Positions 45,909-56,308 of a stretch of DNA of 64,000 nucleotides are shown here, one piece after another (the stretch's first letter is position 1; each line of letters opens with the position of its first letter). Both the position numbers and the translations under genes were made by a program. The notes under the pieces are model-generated. The model was not told where the DNA came from. It ran no database searches and was given only the letters and a program-made list of their open reading frames with translations. Source of the stretch: Streptococcus minor DSM 17118 (GTDB lineage Bacteria > Bacillota > Bacilli > Lactobacillales > Streptococcaceae); the NCBI RefSeq assembly GCF_000377005.1, contig NZ_AQYB01000026.1, positions 1 to 64,000 on the forward strand, given 5' to 3'.

Positions 45909-47099
45909 TTACCAATAAATTTCCCAATCTTTATAGAAGCGCAACAAGGCTTCTAGGTAGTAGTAATCGCCCCAGATATTTCCTTCATCTACACCTTTGC
46001 CCGAATGCCAAGAATAAACTCCATGTAGCAGAAGCGGACGTCCTAGTTCAAAATCTTTGTTAGCATAATGCTCAATGAGGGAGCGCAACATCACATGCAT
46101 GGCATGACGATAGGTTTCTCTATCCGGATCTGTCTCTGGAAGGTGTTTCAACATTTCATGAATACCACAAACAGCGATAGCGGTAGCTGACGAATCTCGA
46201 GAATGTCCACTTCCATCTCCAAAAATCAAGTCCCAGTATGACACCGAATCCTCTGGTAAGCGATTGAGGAAGTAGTTTACTACACCTTTGAATAAATCAA
46301 AGCATTGTGCATCCTTTAAATGACGGTAACCTAGTGCAATACCGTATACACCCCAAGCTTGCCCACGAGCCCAACACGAATCATCGCTGTACCCTTGTCT
46401 AGTAACCCCTCTAAGCGGTGCACCAGTTTCTGGATCAAAATAGAACGTATGGAAAGACGAGGCGTCGTCACGGATAACATGATTAACCGAGCTATAAAAA
46501 TGCGTTTGTGCAACATGGTAATAATCTTGATTTCCTGTCTGTTCGTAAGCAAAGAATAATAATTGAATATTCAACAAGCAGTCAATAATGAGGCGATAGT
46601 GCTCGGCTTTGCCTAGATCTCCCCAGGCCTGAATGAAACCACCCTTTTCTTGGTACCGCTCCATTAACTTATCTGCCGCTTTCAAAGCAGCTTCTCGAGC
46701 TGTTTCATTTCCGTTTATTCTATACTCAGCGACACAAGATGGCGAATAGAGAAAACCCAAGTCATGATGATCCAACTCAACTTTTTGCTCTACCCGTTCC
46801 ATAAAGGACTGAACATTTTTATGAGCTAATTCTTTAAACTCTTCCTTTCCACTGTGTTCATAGGCCAACCAAAGGCAGCCTGTCCAAAATCCATTTGTCC
46901 ACTCTGTGTTGTCCATTACTTGGTAAACATTTTGAAAGGTTGCAGGAGTTGGGTAGTCTTCTTGAAAATACTCCAAGTTCAGCGTTAGCTGGTCCATAGC
47001 GCGTTCAATCGCTTGCTCGATTTCTTGCCGCGTCAACCACTTCTCTTTTAAAAATCGCTCTGGATTTGTTATGTTTTCAATTGTGACTGGTTTAATCAT
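45909..47099 (-). CDS. Unsaturated glucuronyl hydrolase (GH88)
   Basis: A 396-aa cytosolic GH88 enzyme that hydrolyses the unsaturated glucuronyl residue from hyaluronan or chondroitin disaccharides. An alpha6/alpha6-barrel is expected. Visible motifs are the active-site Asp region HHDLGFLYSPSCV (about 112-124) and QGYSDDSCWARGQAWGVYGI (about 221-240). The start overlaps the IIA stop (ATGA-type). Its products are an amino sugar and 4-deoxy-L-threo-5-hexosulose-uronate, which the plus-strand genes at 47.7-50.9 kb process. Confidence 0.93.
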   Translation of the reverse strand: MIKPVTIENITNPERFLKEKWLTRQEIEQAIERAMDQLTLNLEYFQEDYPTPATFQNVYQVMDNTEWTNGFWTGCLWLAYEHSGKEEFKELAHKNVQSFMERVEQKVELDHHDLGFLYSPSCVAEYRINGNETAREAALKAADKLMERYQEKGGFIQAWGDLGKAEHYRLIIDCLLNIQLLFFAYEQTGNQDYYHVAQTHFYSSVNHVIRDDASSFHTFYFDPETGAPLRGVTRQGYSDDSCWARGQAWGVYGIALGYRHLKDAQCFDLFKGVVNYFLNRLPEDSVSYWDLIFGDGSGHSRDSSATAIAVCGIHEMLKHLPETDPDRETYRHAMHVMLRSLIEHYANKDFELGRPLLLHGVYSWHSGKGVDEGNIWGDYYYLEALLRFYKDWEIYW

Positions 47100-47524
47100 A
47101 TTCCATCTCCATCATCTTTTGCCTCATTATCTGATAACTCAAATAATTCCTTGGAGGTTATAATGCCACTTTTGGCACTGGCAACCACCCTTGCAATACT
47201 CTCATCTGATAAAACATCTACGCCCAAAGCCACTTCTAACACCATGGCCAAGTTCATTCCTGAAACAACTTCTATCCTCTGATCTTTACTACGCAATGCA
47301 TAAGCCGCAGCCGTTTTGAACGGTGTTCCTCCGAGCAAGTCACACAATACTAAAACTTCTTTTTCACACTGAATGGCTACTTCTAATTTTTCTTCCAACG
47401 CTTGGGGTGTCATCGAATCTAAGAAATCAATCGCTTCGACATGTTCTTGCTTCCCAACTATCATTTCTAGAGAAGATAAATAACCTGTCGCACAATGACC
47501 ATGCCCTAGTAGAACAACTTTCAT
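47096..47524 (-). CDS. PTS mannose-family IIA component
   Basis: A 142-aa IIA domain. The active His is in VLLGHGHCATGYLSSLE (about residue 8-10), and VLVLCDLLGGTPFKTAA is the second signature. It is first gene of the minus-strand operon. It faces the plus-strand catabolic genes across a 222-bp regulatory region with two operator-like sites. Confidence 0.92.
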   Translation of the reverse strand: MKVVLLGHGHCATGYLSSLEMIVGKQEHVEAIDFLDSMTPQALEEKLEVAIQCEKEVLVLCDLLGGTPFKTAAAYALRSKDQRIEVVSGMNLAMVLEVALGVDVLSDESIARVVASAKSGIITSKELFELSDNEAKDDGDGI

Positions 47525-47548
47525 AGCGCCTCCTTTTTCTGTTTTTTT

Positions 47549-47562
47549 GTTTACCGGTTTAC
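47549..47562. promoter_or_regulatory. RegR-like operator upstream of the PTS operon
   Basis: On the minus strand it reads GTAAACCGGTAAAC. It shares GTAAA-n-CGGT with the site at 47709 and has the CCGG centre typical of LacI-family operators. It lies 24 bp upstream of the IIA start codon. The match to RegR is inferred from position. Confidence 0.6.
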
Positions 47563-47675
47563 CTTACGTTTTTCATTTTATAGCACATTATTCCGTTTGT
47601 CAACCCCTTTTTTAAAAAAATGTAATCGTTTTTATGCTCTTTTTGTTAAATATTTAAACTATTTTCAAAAAAACA

Positions 47676-47704
47676 TTGACAATTGATGAATAAAGTTTTA
47701 AAAT
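47676..47704 (+). promoter_or_regulatory. Promoter of the uronate catabolic operon
   Basis: TTGACA (47676-47681), 17 bp, TAAAAT (47699-47704). The operator at 47709-47722 begins five bases downstream, so a bound repressor would block transcription start. Confidence 0.85.
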
Positions 47705-47708
47705 TTAG

Positions 47709-47722
47709 GTAAATCGGTTTAC
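47709..47722. promoter_or_regulatory. RegR-like operator upstream of the uronate operon
   Basis: GTAAATCGGTTTAC is a palindrome apart from its centre (GTAAA-TCGG-TTTAC). It overlaps the predicted transcription start. Confidence 0.72.
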
Positions 47723-47746
47723 TCAAAAAATAAAAGGAGCAATTTA

Positions 47747-48559
47747 ATGGAAAAAGCATTCTCAATTTCTCAATTTTCACTTGAAGGGAAAATTGCCTTA
47801 GTTACTGGAGCATCCTATGGTATCGGCTTTGCTATCGCTAAAGCCTACGCAGACGCAGGTGCTATCATAACATTTAACGATATCAACCAAGAATTAGTTG
47901 ATAAAGGATTAAGCCTCTATCAAGAGGCTGGAGTCAAAGCTTATGGATATGTCTGCGATGTTACCGACGAAGTAGGTATACAAGCCATGGTAAAACAGAT
48001 TGAAGACGAGGTCGGTCCTATTGACATCTTGGTAAACAATGCCGGCATCATCAAACGTTCACCAATGTTAGAAATGAAGACCAGTGACTTCCGAAAACTG
48101 ATTGACATTGACCTAACAGCACCATTCATCGTTGCCAAAGCTGTATTACCATCTATGATTGAAAGAGGTCACGGTAAAATTATCAATATTTGTTCTATGA
48201 TGAGCGAGCTAGGGCGTGAAACTGTCGCAGCTTATGCAGCAGCTAAGGGGGGCTTGAAAATGCTCACCAAGAACATCGCTTCAGAATACGGAAGTGCCAA
48301 TATTCAATGTAATGGAATTGGTCCTGGCTATATCGCAACACCACAAACCGCTCCTCTACGTGAGTTACAAGCTGACGGAACACGACATCCTTTTGATCAA
48401 TTTATCATTGCTAAGACACCAGCAGCTAGATGGGGAGTGCCTGAGGACCTTGCTGGACCTGCTGTCTTTTTAGCTAGCGAAGCAAGTAATTTTGTCAATG
48501 GTCACATCCTTTATGTGGATGGAGGAATCTTAGCTTATATTGGAAAACAACCAGAATAG
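47747..48559 (+). CDS. SDR dehydrogenase for unsaturated uronate catabolism (DhuD/KduD-like)
   Basis: A 270-aa short-chain dehydrogenase. The Rossmann motif is TGASYGIGFAIA (about 21-32), NNAG follows, and the catalytic Ser is in NICSMMSE with YAAAKGG (Tyr, Lys). It is usually annotated gluconate 5-dehydrogenase. In the streptococcal hyaluronan pathway the equivalent enzyme (DhuD) reduces the isomerised unsaturated uronate to 2-keto-3-deoxygluconate. It is first gene of the plus-strand operon, with AAAGGAG before the ATG. Confidence 0.88.
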   Translation: MEKAFSISQFSLEGKIALVTGASYGIGFAIAKAYADAGAIITFNDINQELVDKGLSLYQEAGVKAYGYVCDVTDEVGIQAMVKQIEDEVGPIDILVNNAGIIKRSPMLEMKTSDFRKLIDIDLTAPFIVAKAVLPSMIERGHGKIINICSMMSELGRETVAAYAAAKGGLKMLTKNIASEYGSANIQCNGIGPGYIATPQTAPLRELQADGTRHPFDQFIIAKTPAARWGVPEDLAGPAVFLASEASNFVNGHILYVDGGILAYIGKQPE

Positions 48560-48572
48560 GAGAATATATTTA

Positions 48573-49211
48573 ATGAAAATTGCACTTATCAATGAAAATA
48601 GTCAAGCAAGTAAAAATACATTAATCTACGATACTTTGTCTGAAGTTGCCAAGGAAAAAGATTTTCAAGTATTTAATTATGGGATGTATGGTCAAGAAGG
48701 CGAGAGCCAACTGACCTATGTTCAAAATGGTTTGTTAGCAGCCATCTTACTCAATAGCAAAGCCGCTGACTTTGTTATTACTGGCTGCGGTACTGGAGTT
48801 GGTGCTATGCTAGCCCTAAATAGTTTCCCTGGAGTGGTTTGTGGATTTGCTGCAGAGCCAACCGATGCTTATCTATTTTCACAAATCAATGGAGGCAACG
48901 CCTTATCTCTACCATTTGCGAAAGGATTTGGTTGGGGAGCAGAATTAAATCTGAAATTAATCTTTGAACGACTTTTTGCTGAACCGATGGGAGGAGGCTA
49001 TCCAAAAGAGCGTGTCATTCCAGAACAACGAAACGCTCGCATTTTAAATGAGGTGAAGAAAATTAGCCATCAAGATATGCTCACCATTTTAAAAACCATT
49101 GACCAAGATTTCTTGAAAGAAACCATCTCTGGAGAGCATTTCCAAGAATACTTCTTTGCACATTGTCAAGACAAAGCTATTGCAGACTATCTCCAGACTC
49201 TTCTTTCTTGA
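48573..49211 (+). CDS. RpiB/LacAB-family isomerase (DhuI-like)
   Basis: A 212-aa protein of the RpiB/LacA/LacB sugar-phosphate isomerase family. It has MKIALINENSQASKN at the start and VITGCGTGVGAMLALNSFPGVVCG (about 68-91) carrying the active-site Cys region. It is longer than plain RpiB (about 150) through a C-terminal extension. In S. agalactiae the equivalent DhuI isomerises 4-deoxy-L-threo-5-hexosulose-uronate; that role fits here by context. I placed the start at 48573, after AGGAG, rather than at 48540 inside the upstream gene. Confidence 0.85.
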   Translation: MKIALINENSQASKNTLIYDTLSEVAKEKDFQVFNYGMYGQEGESQLTYVQNGLLAAILLNSKAADFVITGCGTGVGAMLALNSFPGVVCGFAAEPTDAYLFSQINGGNALSLPFAKGFGWGAELNLKLIFERLFAEPMGGGYPKERVIPEQRNARILNEVKKISHQDMLTILKTIDQDFLKETISGEHFQEYFFAHCQDKAIADYLQTLLS

Positions 49212-49229
49212 AACAACAAGGAGAACTCT

Positions 49230-50231
49230 ATGGGAAAAATCTTATTTTTTGGAGAACCCCTTATCCGAATAACCCCACAACAGTTTGATGTCTTACATGA
49301 TGGTATAAATGCTAGTATTCACTATGGAGGGTCTGAAGTCAATGTCGCCTGTGCCTTGCAAGGATTTGGTCTCCAAACACGCCTGTTGACAGGTTTGCCT
49401 AAGAATCGTTTGGGAGATAGTTATCTGTCTTTTCTACAGTATCACGCCATAGATACCAGAGAAATCTGTCGAATCGGGAAACGAATCGGAGTCTACTATT
49501 TAGAAAGTGGTTTTGGTTGCCGTCAAGGGGAGGTTACCTATGATCGCATGGATACCAGTGTGTCTGAAATAACCATCGACATGTTAGATTTGGATAGTCT
49601 TTTTGAGGGAGTCTCTCACTTTCATTTTAGCGGTATTTCGATTGCCATTAGTCAAAACTGCCGAGAACTCCTTGAACAGTTGTTGATAGAAGCAAGAAAA
49701 AGACAGATCATCATTTCTTTTGATCCTAATCTCAGACAACACATGATAAAACTTCATGATGCAAAAAAAGAGTTTTCTCATTTTGCTACCTATGCAGACT
49801 ATTGCTTTGGTATCGAACCACTGATGCTAGATAGTCAGGATTTCACCCTTTTTGACCGTGAAAATGCAACATTAGATGAACTGGAACACCGAATGAAAGA
49901 TCTCAAAAAGAAATTTCAGTTTAAAGCTATTTTCCATACCATACGAGAAACAGATGGATCAGGAATAAATCACTACCAAGCATTTGTATTCGATGGTACC
50001 TTACATGCTTCACAGACTTTTTCAACTAAGGTTCTTCAACGTATTGGTAGTGGCGACGCTTTTGTCGCTGGTGCCTTGTATCAATTGATTGCAGGCGCTT
50101 CTATGAGCAAAACAATCAACTTCGCAGTTGCAGCGGGAAGTTTTAAATGTACTGTTGCCGGAGATTATTTGCATCATCCAGCAGAACAAATCGACAAGTT
50201 ATTCACTCAGTCCAAAGATATTTCACGTTAA
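49230..50231 (+). CDS. kdgK: 2-keto-3-deoxygluconate kinase
   Basis: A 333-aa PfkB/ribokinase-family sugar kinase. The N-terminus is FFGEPLIRITPQ, an early motif is HYGGSEVNVACALQGFG, and the C-terminal signature RIGSGDAFVAGALY includes the catalytic Asp. It phosphorylates KDG to KDPG. It is third gene of the operon, 18 bp after the isomerase, with AAGGAG upstream. Confidence 0.92.
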   Translation: MGKILFFGEPLIRITPQQFDVLHDGINASIHYGGSEVNVACALQGFGLQTRLLTGLPKNRLGDSYLSFLQYHAIDTREICRIGKRIGVYYLESGFGCRQGEVTYDRMDTSVSEITIDMLDLDSLFEGVSHFHFSGISIAISQNCRELLEQLLIEARKRQIIISFDPNLRQHMIKLHDAKKEFSHFATYADYCFGIEPLMLDSQDFTLFDRENATLDELEHRMKDLKKKFQFKAIFHTIRETDGSGINHYQAFVFDGTLHASQTFSTKVLQRIGSGDAFVAGALYQLIAGASMSKTINFAVAAGSFKCTVAGDYLHHPAEQIDKLFTQSKDISR

Positions 50232-50245
50232 AGATAGGAGGCACG

Positions 50246-50893
50246 ATGAGCAAATCTGACATTATCATTCAATTAAAAAAGCAAGGCCTTGTAGCTGTCA
50301 TTAGAGGCAAAGACATGACCGAAGGGCTACAATCCGCACATGCTTGTATCGAAGGTGGTATTTCATCCATCGAAATCGCATATACCAACTCAGAAGCTAG
50401 TGCTATCATCAAAGAACTAACTTCCCTGTATAAGGACAAACCAACTATTACCATTGGGGCTGGGAGTGTCTTAGACGCTGAAACTGCTCGATTAGCTATC
50501 TTAGCAGGTGCCCAGTATATTGTTTCTCCATCCTTCCATCCAGAAACTGCCCGCCTATGCAATCGCTATGCCATTCCTTATATTCCAGGCTGCATTAGCT
50601 TGACGGAAATGGTGACAGCTCTAGAGGCAGGTTGTGAAATGATTAAATTGTTCCCTGGAAACCTTTCTGGACCTTCCTATATCAAAGCCATAAAAGCTCC
50701 ACTTCCGCAAATTGCCATCATGGTGACAGGCGGAGTAAACACCACAAGCATCCGCGAGTGGTTCGCTGCTGGGGCGGAAGTCGTTGGTATTGGTGGTGAG
50801 TTCAATCAACTGGCTACAAAGGGAGAATTTGCCAATATCAAAACCTTGGCTGAAGAATATTGTCATCTTCTACCAGAATCCCTATCTAGTTAA
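50246..50893 (+). CDS. kdgA: KDPG/KHG aldolase
   Basis: A 215-aa class I aldolase cleaving KDPG to pyruvate and glyceraldehyde-3-phosphate. It has GLVAVIRGKDM (catalytic Glu region follows), GAQYIVSPSF, and the Schiff-base Lys in GCEMIKLFPGN. ATG 50246 follows TAGGAGG; the longer frame from 50147 overlaps kdgK and is rejected. It is last gene of the operon. Confidence 0.93.
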   Translation: MSKSDIIIQLKKQGLVAVIRGKDMTEGLQSAHACIEGGISSIEIAYTNSEASAIIKELTSLYKDKPTITIGAGSVLDAETARLAILAGAQYIVSPSFHPETARLCNRYAIPYIPGCISLTEMVTALEAGCEMIKLFPGNLSGPSYIKAIKAPLPQIAIMVTGGVNTTSIREWFAAGAEVVGIGGEFNQLATKGEFANIKTLAEEYCHLLPESLSS

Positions 50894-50915
50894 TACCTCC
50901 TACATTTTTATACAT

Positions 50916-50952
50916 AAAAACCAAGCCTTTCATTTCAGAGGCTTGGTTTTTA
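50916..50952. terminator. Bidirectional terminator between kdgA and groEL
   Basis: AAAAACCAAGCC / GGCTTGGTTTTT with a 12-nt loop. It ends the uronate operon on plus and groESL on minus. Confidence 0.88.
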
Positions 50953-50973
50953 GTTATGATGTTCATGTAGCTA

Positions 50974-52895
<1,922 letters not shown>

Positions 52896-52915
52896 AGGGA
52901 AACCTCCATAGTTTT

Positions 52916-52942
52916 TTAGCACTCTTGTAAAGAGAGTGCTAA
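52916..52942. promoter_or_regulatory. CIRCE element (HrcA operator)
   Basis: TTAGCACTC-N9-GAGTGCTAA, a perfect match to the CIRCE consensus, lies 21 bp upstream of the groES start codon. HrcA represses groESL here until heat shock. Confidence 0.97.
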
Positions 52943-53023
52943 TTCTTACAATCCTTATTGTATCACTTGGTCAAAAATAGTCAAGGAAATTTTATTATTT
53001 TTTCCAAAATCCGACTGAAGACT

Positions 53024-53063
53024 GAAAAATCCCGTCATCGTTTCTTCATGACGGGATTTTTTT
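53024..53063. terminator. Bidirectional terminator
   Basis: AAAAATCCCGTCAT / ATGACGGGATTTTT with a 9-nt loop lies between groESL and the chimeric pseudogene. Confidence 0.85.
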
Positions 53064-53064
53064 G

Positions 53065-53378
53065 CTAATTAGATAATTTCGTCTCCATATAGTCTATAAA
53101 CTGATTAAGATTAGCTCGACCCTTGTAAATGCCATAGCCAAACAAGGTCATACCAAGAACTCCTAAAGTAATAAAGGTGACTCCAAGGAAAAATAAGAGA
53201 AAGACACGCTGATACTGGCAATGATTGGCTCAATAGCCTCTGGCATCCGAGCAGAAATAGGCACAAAGACTTTGCCATTTTGCACTGCTTTTTTTATGGC
53301 TTTTTTCGTTCTCTCTGTTACCAGAAACGCGCTGTTGAGTAAGGTTCCATCAATATCGCTAAAGATTAATTGAATCAT
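53065..53378 (-). pseudogene. Chimeric pseudogene: HAD phosphatase N-terminus joined to a membrane-protein C-terminus
   Basis: From ATG 53378 the minus strand reads MIQLIFSDIDGTLLNSAFLV through about ISARMPEAIEPIIAS. This is the N-terminal 55 residues of a Cof-type HAD phosphatase (DxDGT nucleophile motif, about 265 residues when complete). It then loses homology. In another frame, from about 53200 to 53065, it continues QRVFLLFFLGVTFITLG ... YKGRANLNQF ... KLSN then TAG, the end of an unrelated membrane protein. An internal deletion joined the two genes out of frame. The intact alleles would be expected in related strains. Confidence 0.72.
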
Positions 53379-53522
53379 CTGTTGCTCCTTTTTCTACCTG
53401 CTTCCTACTAGTTCCCCAGTCTAGTCTGTACGAGATTACTCACTTTTAGTATAGCATTTTGAAACAGCCTTTTCTAGACTGGCACAAAAATGTTGACATT
53501 TGTCAACTCCACTCCAACAACA

Positions 53523-53545
53523 AAAAACCTCTGTCAAGGACAGAG
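53523..53545 (-). terminator. ssbB terminator
   Basis: CTCTGTC / GACAGAG with a 3-nt loop is followed on the minus strand by GTTTTTTG. Confidence 0.75.
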
Positions 53546-53579
53546 ATTTTACAGAAAAGAAAGAAGACCAAACAGATGA

Positions 53580-53972
53580 TTAAAATGGTAATTCTTCACC
53601 TTCAAGAATGATGTCGGAAAGGTCATCACCTGCATTGTTTTCCCGCATAGCGCGCTGTGCACGGCTCTCTAAGAGCTGGAATGTTTGGCAGAGAACTTCT
53701 GTTACATAGCGATTGCTACCATCTTTTTCGTACTTGCGGGTGCGAAGCTCTCCCTCGATGGAAATGAGACTCCCCTTACCTGCATAGGAAACCAGAGTTT
53801 CTGCCAACTTGCCCCAAACTACAACATTGAGAAAATCAGCCTCACGTTCTCCATTTTCATTTTTAAAACGACGATTAACTGCGACTGTTACATGAGTCAC
53901 ACTTTTTCCATTAGGTGTCTGAGTCAGTTCAGGTGTCGCTGTCAAACGACCAATCAATAAGGTTTTATTCAT
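53580..53972 (-). CDS. ssbB: Competence-induced single-strand DNA-binding protein
   Basis: A 130-aa OB-fold SSB (MNKTLLIGRLTATPELTQTPNGKSV). It is shorter than the essential SSB and ends GEELPF instead of the long acidic DDDLPF tail. In streptococci SsbB coats and stores transforming single strands during competence. The start is ATG 53972 with AGGAGG upstream; the longer frame from 54002 runs through the promoter. A competence box lies 21 bp upstream. Confidence 0.92.
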   Translation of the reverse strand: MNKTLLIGRLTATPELTQTPNGKSVTHVTVAVNRRFKNENGEREADFLNVVVWGKLAETLVSYAGKGSLISIEGELRTRKYEKDGSNRYVTEVLCQTFQLLESRAQRAMRENNAGDDLSDIILEGEELPF

Positions 53973-53993
53973 TAAGTATCCTCCTACTAACTC

Positions 53994-54001
53994 TATTCGC
54001 A
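53994..54001 (-). promoter_or_regulatory. Competence (cin) box of ssbB
   Basis: TGCGAATA on the minus strand, one base from the ComX consensus TACGAATA, is preceded by a T-run. It is used by the alternative sigma factor ComX for late competence genes. About 30 bases around and after it are nearly identical to the box at 62984. Confidence 0.85.
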
Positions 54002-54073
54002 AAAAGTAAGCAAAAGAAGAAAAATTTGCTACAATAAGGAAAGAAAATATGATTTTTTAGGAGAAAATAAAAA

Positions 54074-54790
54074 ATGGCAAATCATTTAGACCATTACAAG
54101 GAAATGCTGTCCCAGCCCTGGGGCAAAATCCAATATGAGATTACCTTTTCCCAGTTGGCACATCTAGAAAACTTAGATATCTTAGACTTTGGGGCTGGCT
54201 TTGGCTTAGTTAGTCAATTTTTGAGCCAGAAAAATAGGGTCACTGCTGTTGAACCTGTGCCAGAAATGCTACTGGCTGATGACCATCAGACCTTTACCAA
54301 GATCATTGGCTCACTTGAAGTATTGGAAGAAATGCCTAGTCAGACCTTTGATGTCATCTGTTGCCATAATGTCTTAGAGTATATCGAACCTAGCCAGCGT
54401 CCTGCCTACTTACAAGTCTTTGAGCGTCTCCTCAAATCTAGCGGTCGTCTCTCCATCATTAAACACAATCAGGTCGGAAAAATCCTCCAAAGTGTGGTTT
54501 TAAACAATGATATCGAGACTGCCCTTGACTTGCTAGAAGGAGAGGACTTCGAGAGCCTTTCTTTTGCGCAAGGAAAAATGTACAGTCTGGAAGACCTAGA
54601 AAAGATGAGCCATATGACCATAGACAATTACCTAGCCATCCGTAGCTTTTATAGCCTCCAGCCCAATCACTATAAAACTGAAAAAGGCTGGATTGAAAAG
54701 ATGACCCAGATGGAACTGGCGGTAGCTGACCTCCAACCCTATAAGAATCTAAGCTTTTTACAACATGTTTGGCTGAGGAAGCCACTGTAA
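54074..54790 (+). CDS. Class I SAM-dependent methyltransferase
   Basis: A 238-aa methyltransferase. The SAM-binding motif I is LDFGAGFGLVSQFLS (about 36-50), the post-motif acid is in VTAVEPVPEML, and motif IV is FDVICCHNVLEYI. It has no membrane segments. The substrate is unknown. AGGAG precedes the ATG, and the promoter region is divergent from ssbB. Confidence 0.85.
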   Translation: MANHLDHYKEMLSQPWGKIQYEITFSQLAHLENLDILDFGAGFGLVSQFLSQKNRVTAVEPVPEMLLADDHQTFTKIIGSLEVLEEMPSQTFDVICCHNVLEYIEPSQRPAYLQVFERLLKSSGRLSIIKHNQVGKILQSVVLNNDIETALDLLEGEDFESLSFAQGKMYSLEDLEKMSHMTIDNYLAIRSFYSLQPNHYKTEKGWIEKMTQMELAVADLQPYKNLSFLQHVWLRKPL

Positions 54791-54829
54791 GGACAACGAA
54801 TTCCCTTGTTGCTGATAAGGGGATTTTCT

Positions 54830-56257
54830 CTATCTCATACTAGCCAGCAGAGACTTGGTAAATTCCCAGACGCGGGCAACGGAGTCAATTTCCAGATATT
54901 CTTTGGTGGAGTGGACATCGTAGATATTTGGTCCATAACTAATCATATCGCAATCTGGCAAGGATTGCTTGAGAAAACCACATTCCAGACCAGCGTGTAC
55001 AGCAGTATACGTCGCTGGCTTATCGTAAACATCTTTGTAGACAGCTAGACATCGATCTCGTAGAGGACTGATGGGTTCAAAATTCCATCCTGGATAGTCA
55101 TGTTTGCGACTAGAGGTTCCCCCACAGAGTTCTGCTAATACTTTCAACTGATTTGCTAACTCTTCCAACTGACTATCCATAGAGGAGCGAAGGGAGGTTT
55201 GCAGGACAAGATGGTCACCTTTCTCGAACAAAATAGCATTATTGAGCGAAGTCTGCACTAGTCCAGAAATATCCTGTGACATCACTTGAACCCCATTTGG
55301 CAACAGGGTAAAAAAGGTAATCAGACGTTCAGTCAAATCCTTGGTATACACAACATCAAGCGAGATAGGACTGATGGACACAGATAGACTAGGTTCTGCT
55401 GTATGAAATTCTTTTTTTAAAACCTGAATTATCTCTTCTACCGCATGGCGAGCTAACTCCTCATCTTCAACCCATATTCCAGCTAGAGCCTGACTAGGAA
55501 TGACATTATCACGAGTTCCCCCTGTAAGACTGGCAATCCTAAGGTCTGTTTTCTTCTGAATTGCAGACAATATTCTAAAAAGTAAGATATTGGCATTGGC
55601 TCGTCCTTGATGAATTTCCATACCAGAATGTCCACCTTTCAGCCCATCGATGCGGATACAAAGACCAGTACCAAGTGCTACTTCCTTTTCAAGGGCAAAG
55701 CTGCTGGAAATGGTCGTGCCACCTGCACAACTGGAAAAGAAAACACCTTCCTCTTCCCCGTCAATATTGAGCAATTGTGTACCTTTCAATTGTCTAGACT
55801 GGATAGCTCCCGCTCCTGCCATAGTCGTTTCTTCGTTGGTGGTGATGAGTATCTCAAGTGCTGGATGTGGATAGTCTCCATCCAAGAGTGCCAGTTGCAT
55901 AGCTACCGCAATCCCATTATCAGCTCCTAGCGTGGTACCATTAGCCCTCAAAATATTGCCATCTACCTGCATCTCTATGGGGTCTTGACTAAAATCATGC
56001 TGAGAATCCTCTGTCTTGACACAGACCATGTCCATATGCCCCTGAATGATGACTGTTTCCGCCTCCTCATAACCTGACGAAGCAGGTTTACGGATGATGA
56101 CATTCCATAACTCATCCTGTTCAACGTCTAGTTGTCTCTCCTTAGCAAAATGGACTAAAAAATCGGAGACAGCCTTCTCATTTCCTGATTCCCTTGGAAT
56201 CTGATTAATCTGGTAAAACCAGTCAAAAACAACTCGTGGTTCAATTTGCAAAGTCAT
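54830..56257 (-). CDS. pepD: Xaa-His dipeptidase (aminoacyl-histidine dipeptidase, M20C)
   Basis: A 475-aa M20 metallopeptidase. Zinc ligands are in IIQGHMDMVCVKT (His, Asp) and the bridging Asp in LGADNGIAVAMQL. The Glu pair is in ITTNEETTMAGA and late ligands in AGLECGF. The length and motif spacing fit the PepD/carnosinase-like subfamily, which cleaves broad dipeptides in the cytosol. The gene stands alone and ends convergent with the methyltransferase. Confidence 0.9.
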   Translation of the reverse strand: MTLQIEPRVVFDWFYQINQIPRESGNEKAVSDFLVHFAKERQLDVEQDELWNVIIRKPASSGYEEAETVIIQGHMDMVCVKTEDSQHDFSQDPIEMQVDGNILRANGTTLGADNGIAVAMQLALLDGDYPHPALEILITTNEETTMAGAGAIQSRQLKGTQLLNIDGEEEGVFFSSCAGGTTISSSFALEKEVALGTGLCIRIDGLKGGHSGMEIHQGRANANILLFRILSAIQKKTDLRIASLTGGTRDNVIPSQALAGIWVEDEELARHAVEEIIQVLKKEFHTAEPSLSVSISPISLDVVYTKDLTERLITFFTLLPNGVQVMSQDISGLVQTSLNNAILFEKGDHLVLQTSLRSSMDSQLEELANQLKVLAELCGGTSSRKHDYPGWNFEPISPLRDRCLAVYKDVYDKPATYTAVHAGLECGFLKQSLPDCDMISYGPNIYDVHSTKEYLEIDSVARVWEFTKSLLASMR

Positions 56258-56308
56258 CTTTTCCTCCCAGAAAAAGCTTAGGAATTCCTAAGCTCTTAAA
56301 TTTTTCTT

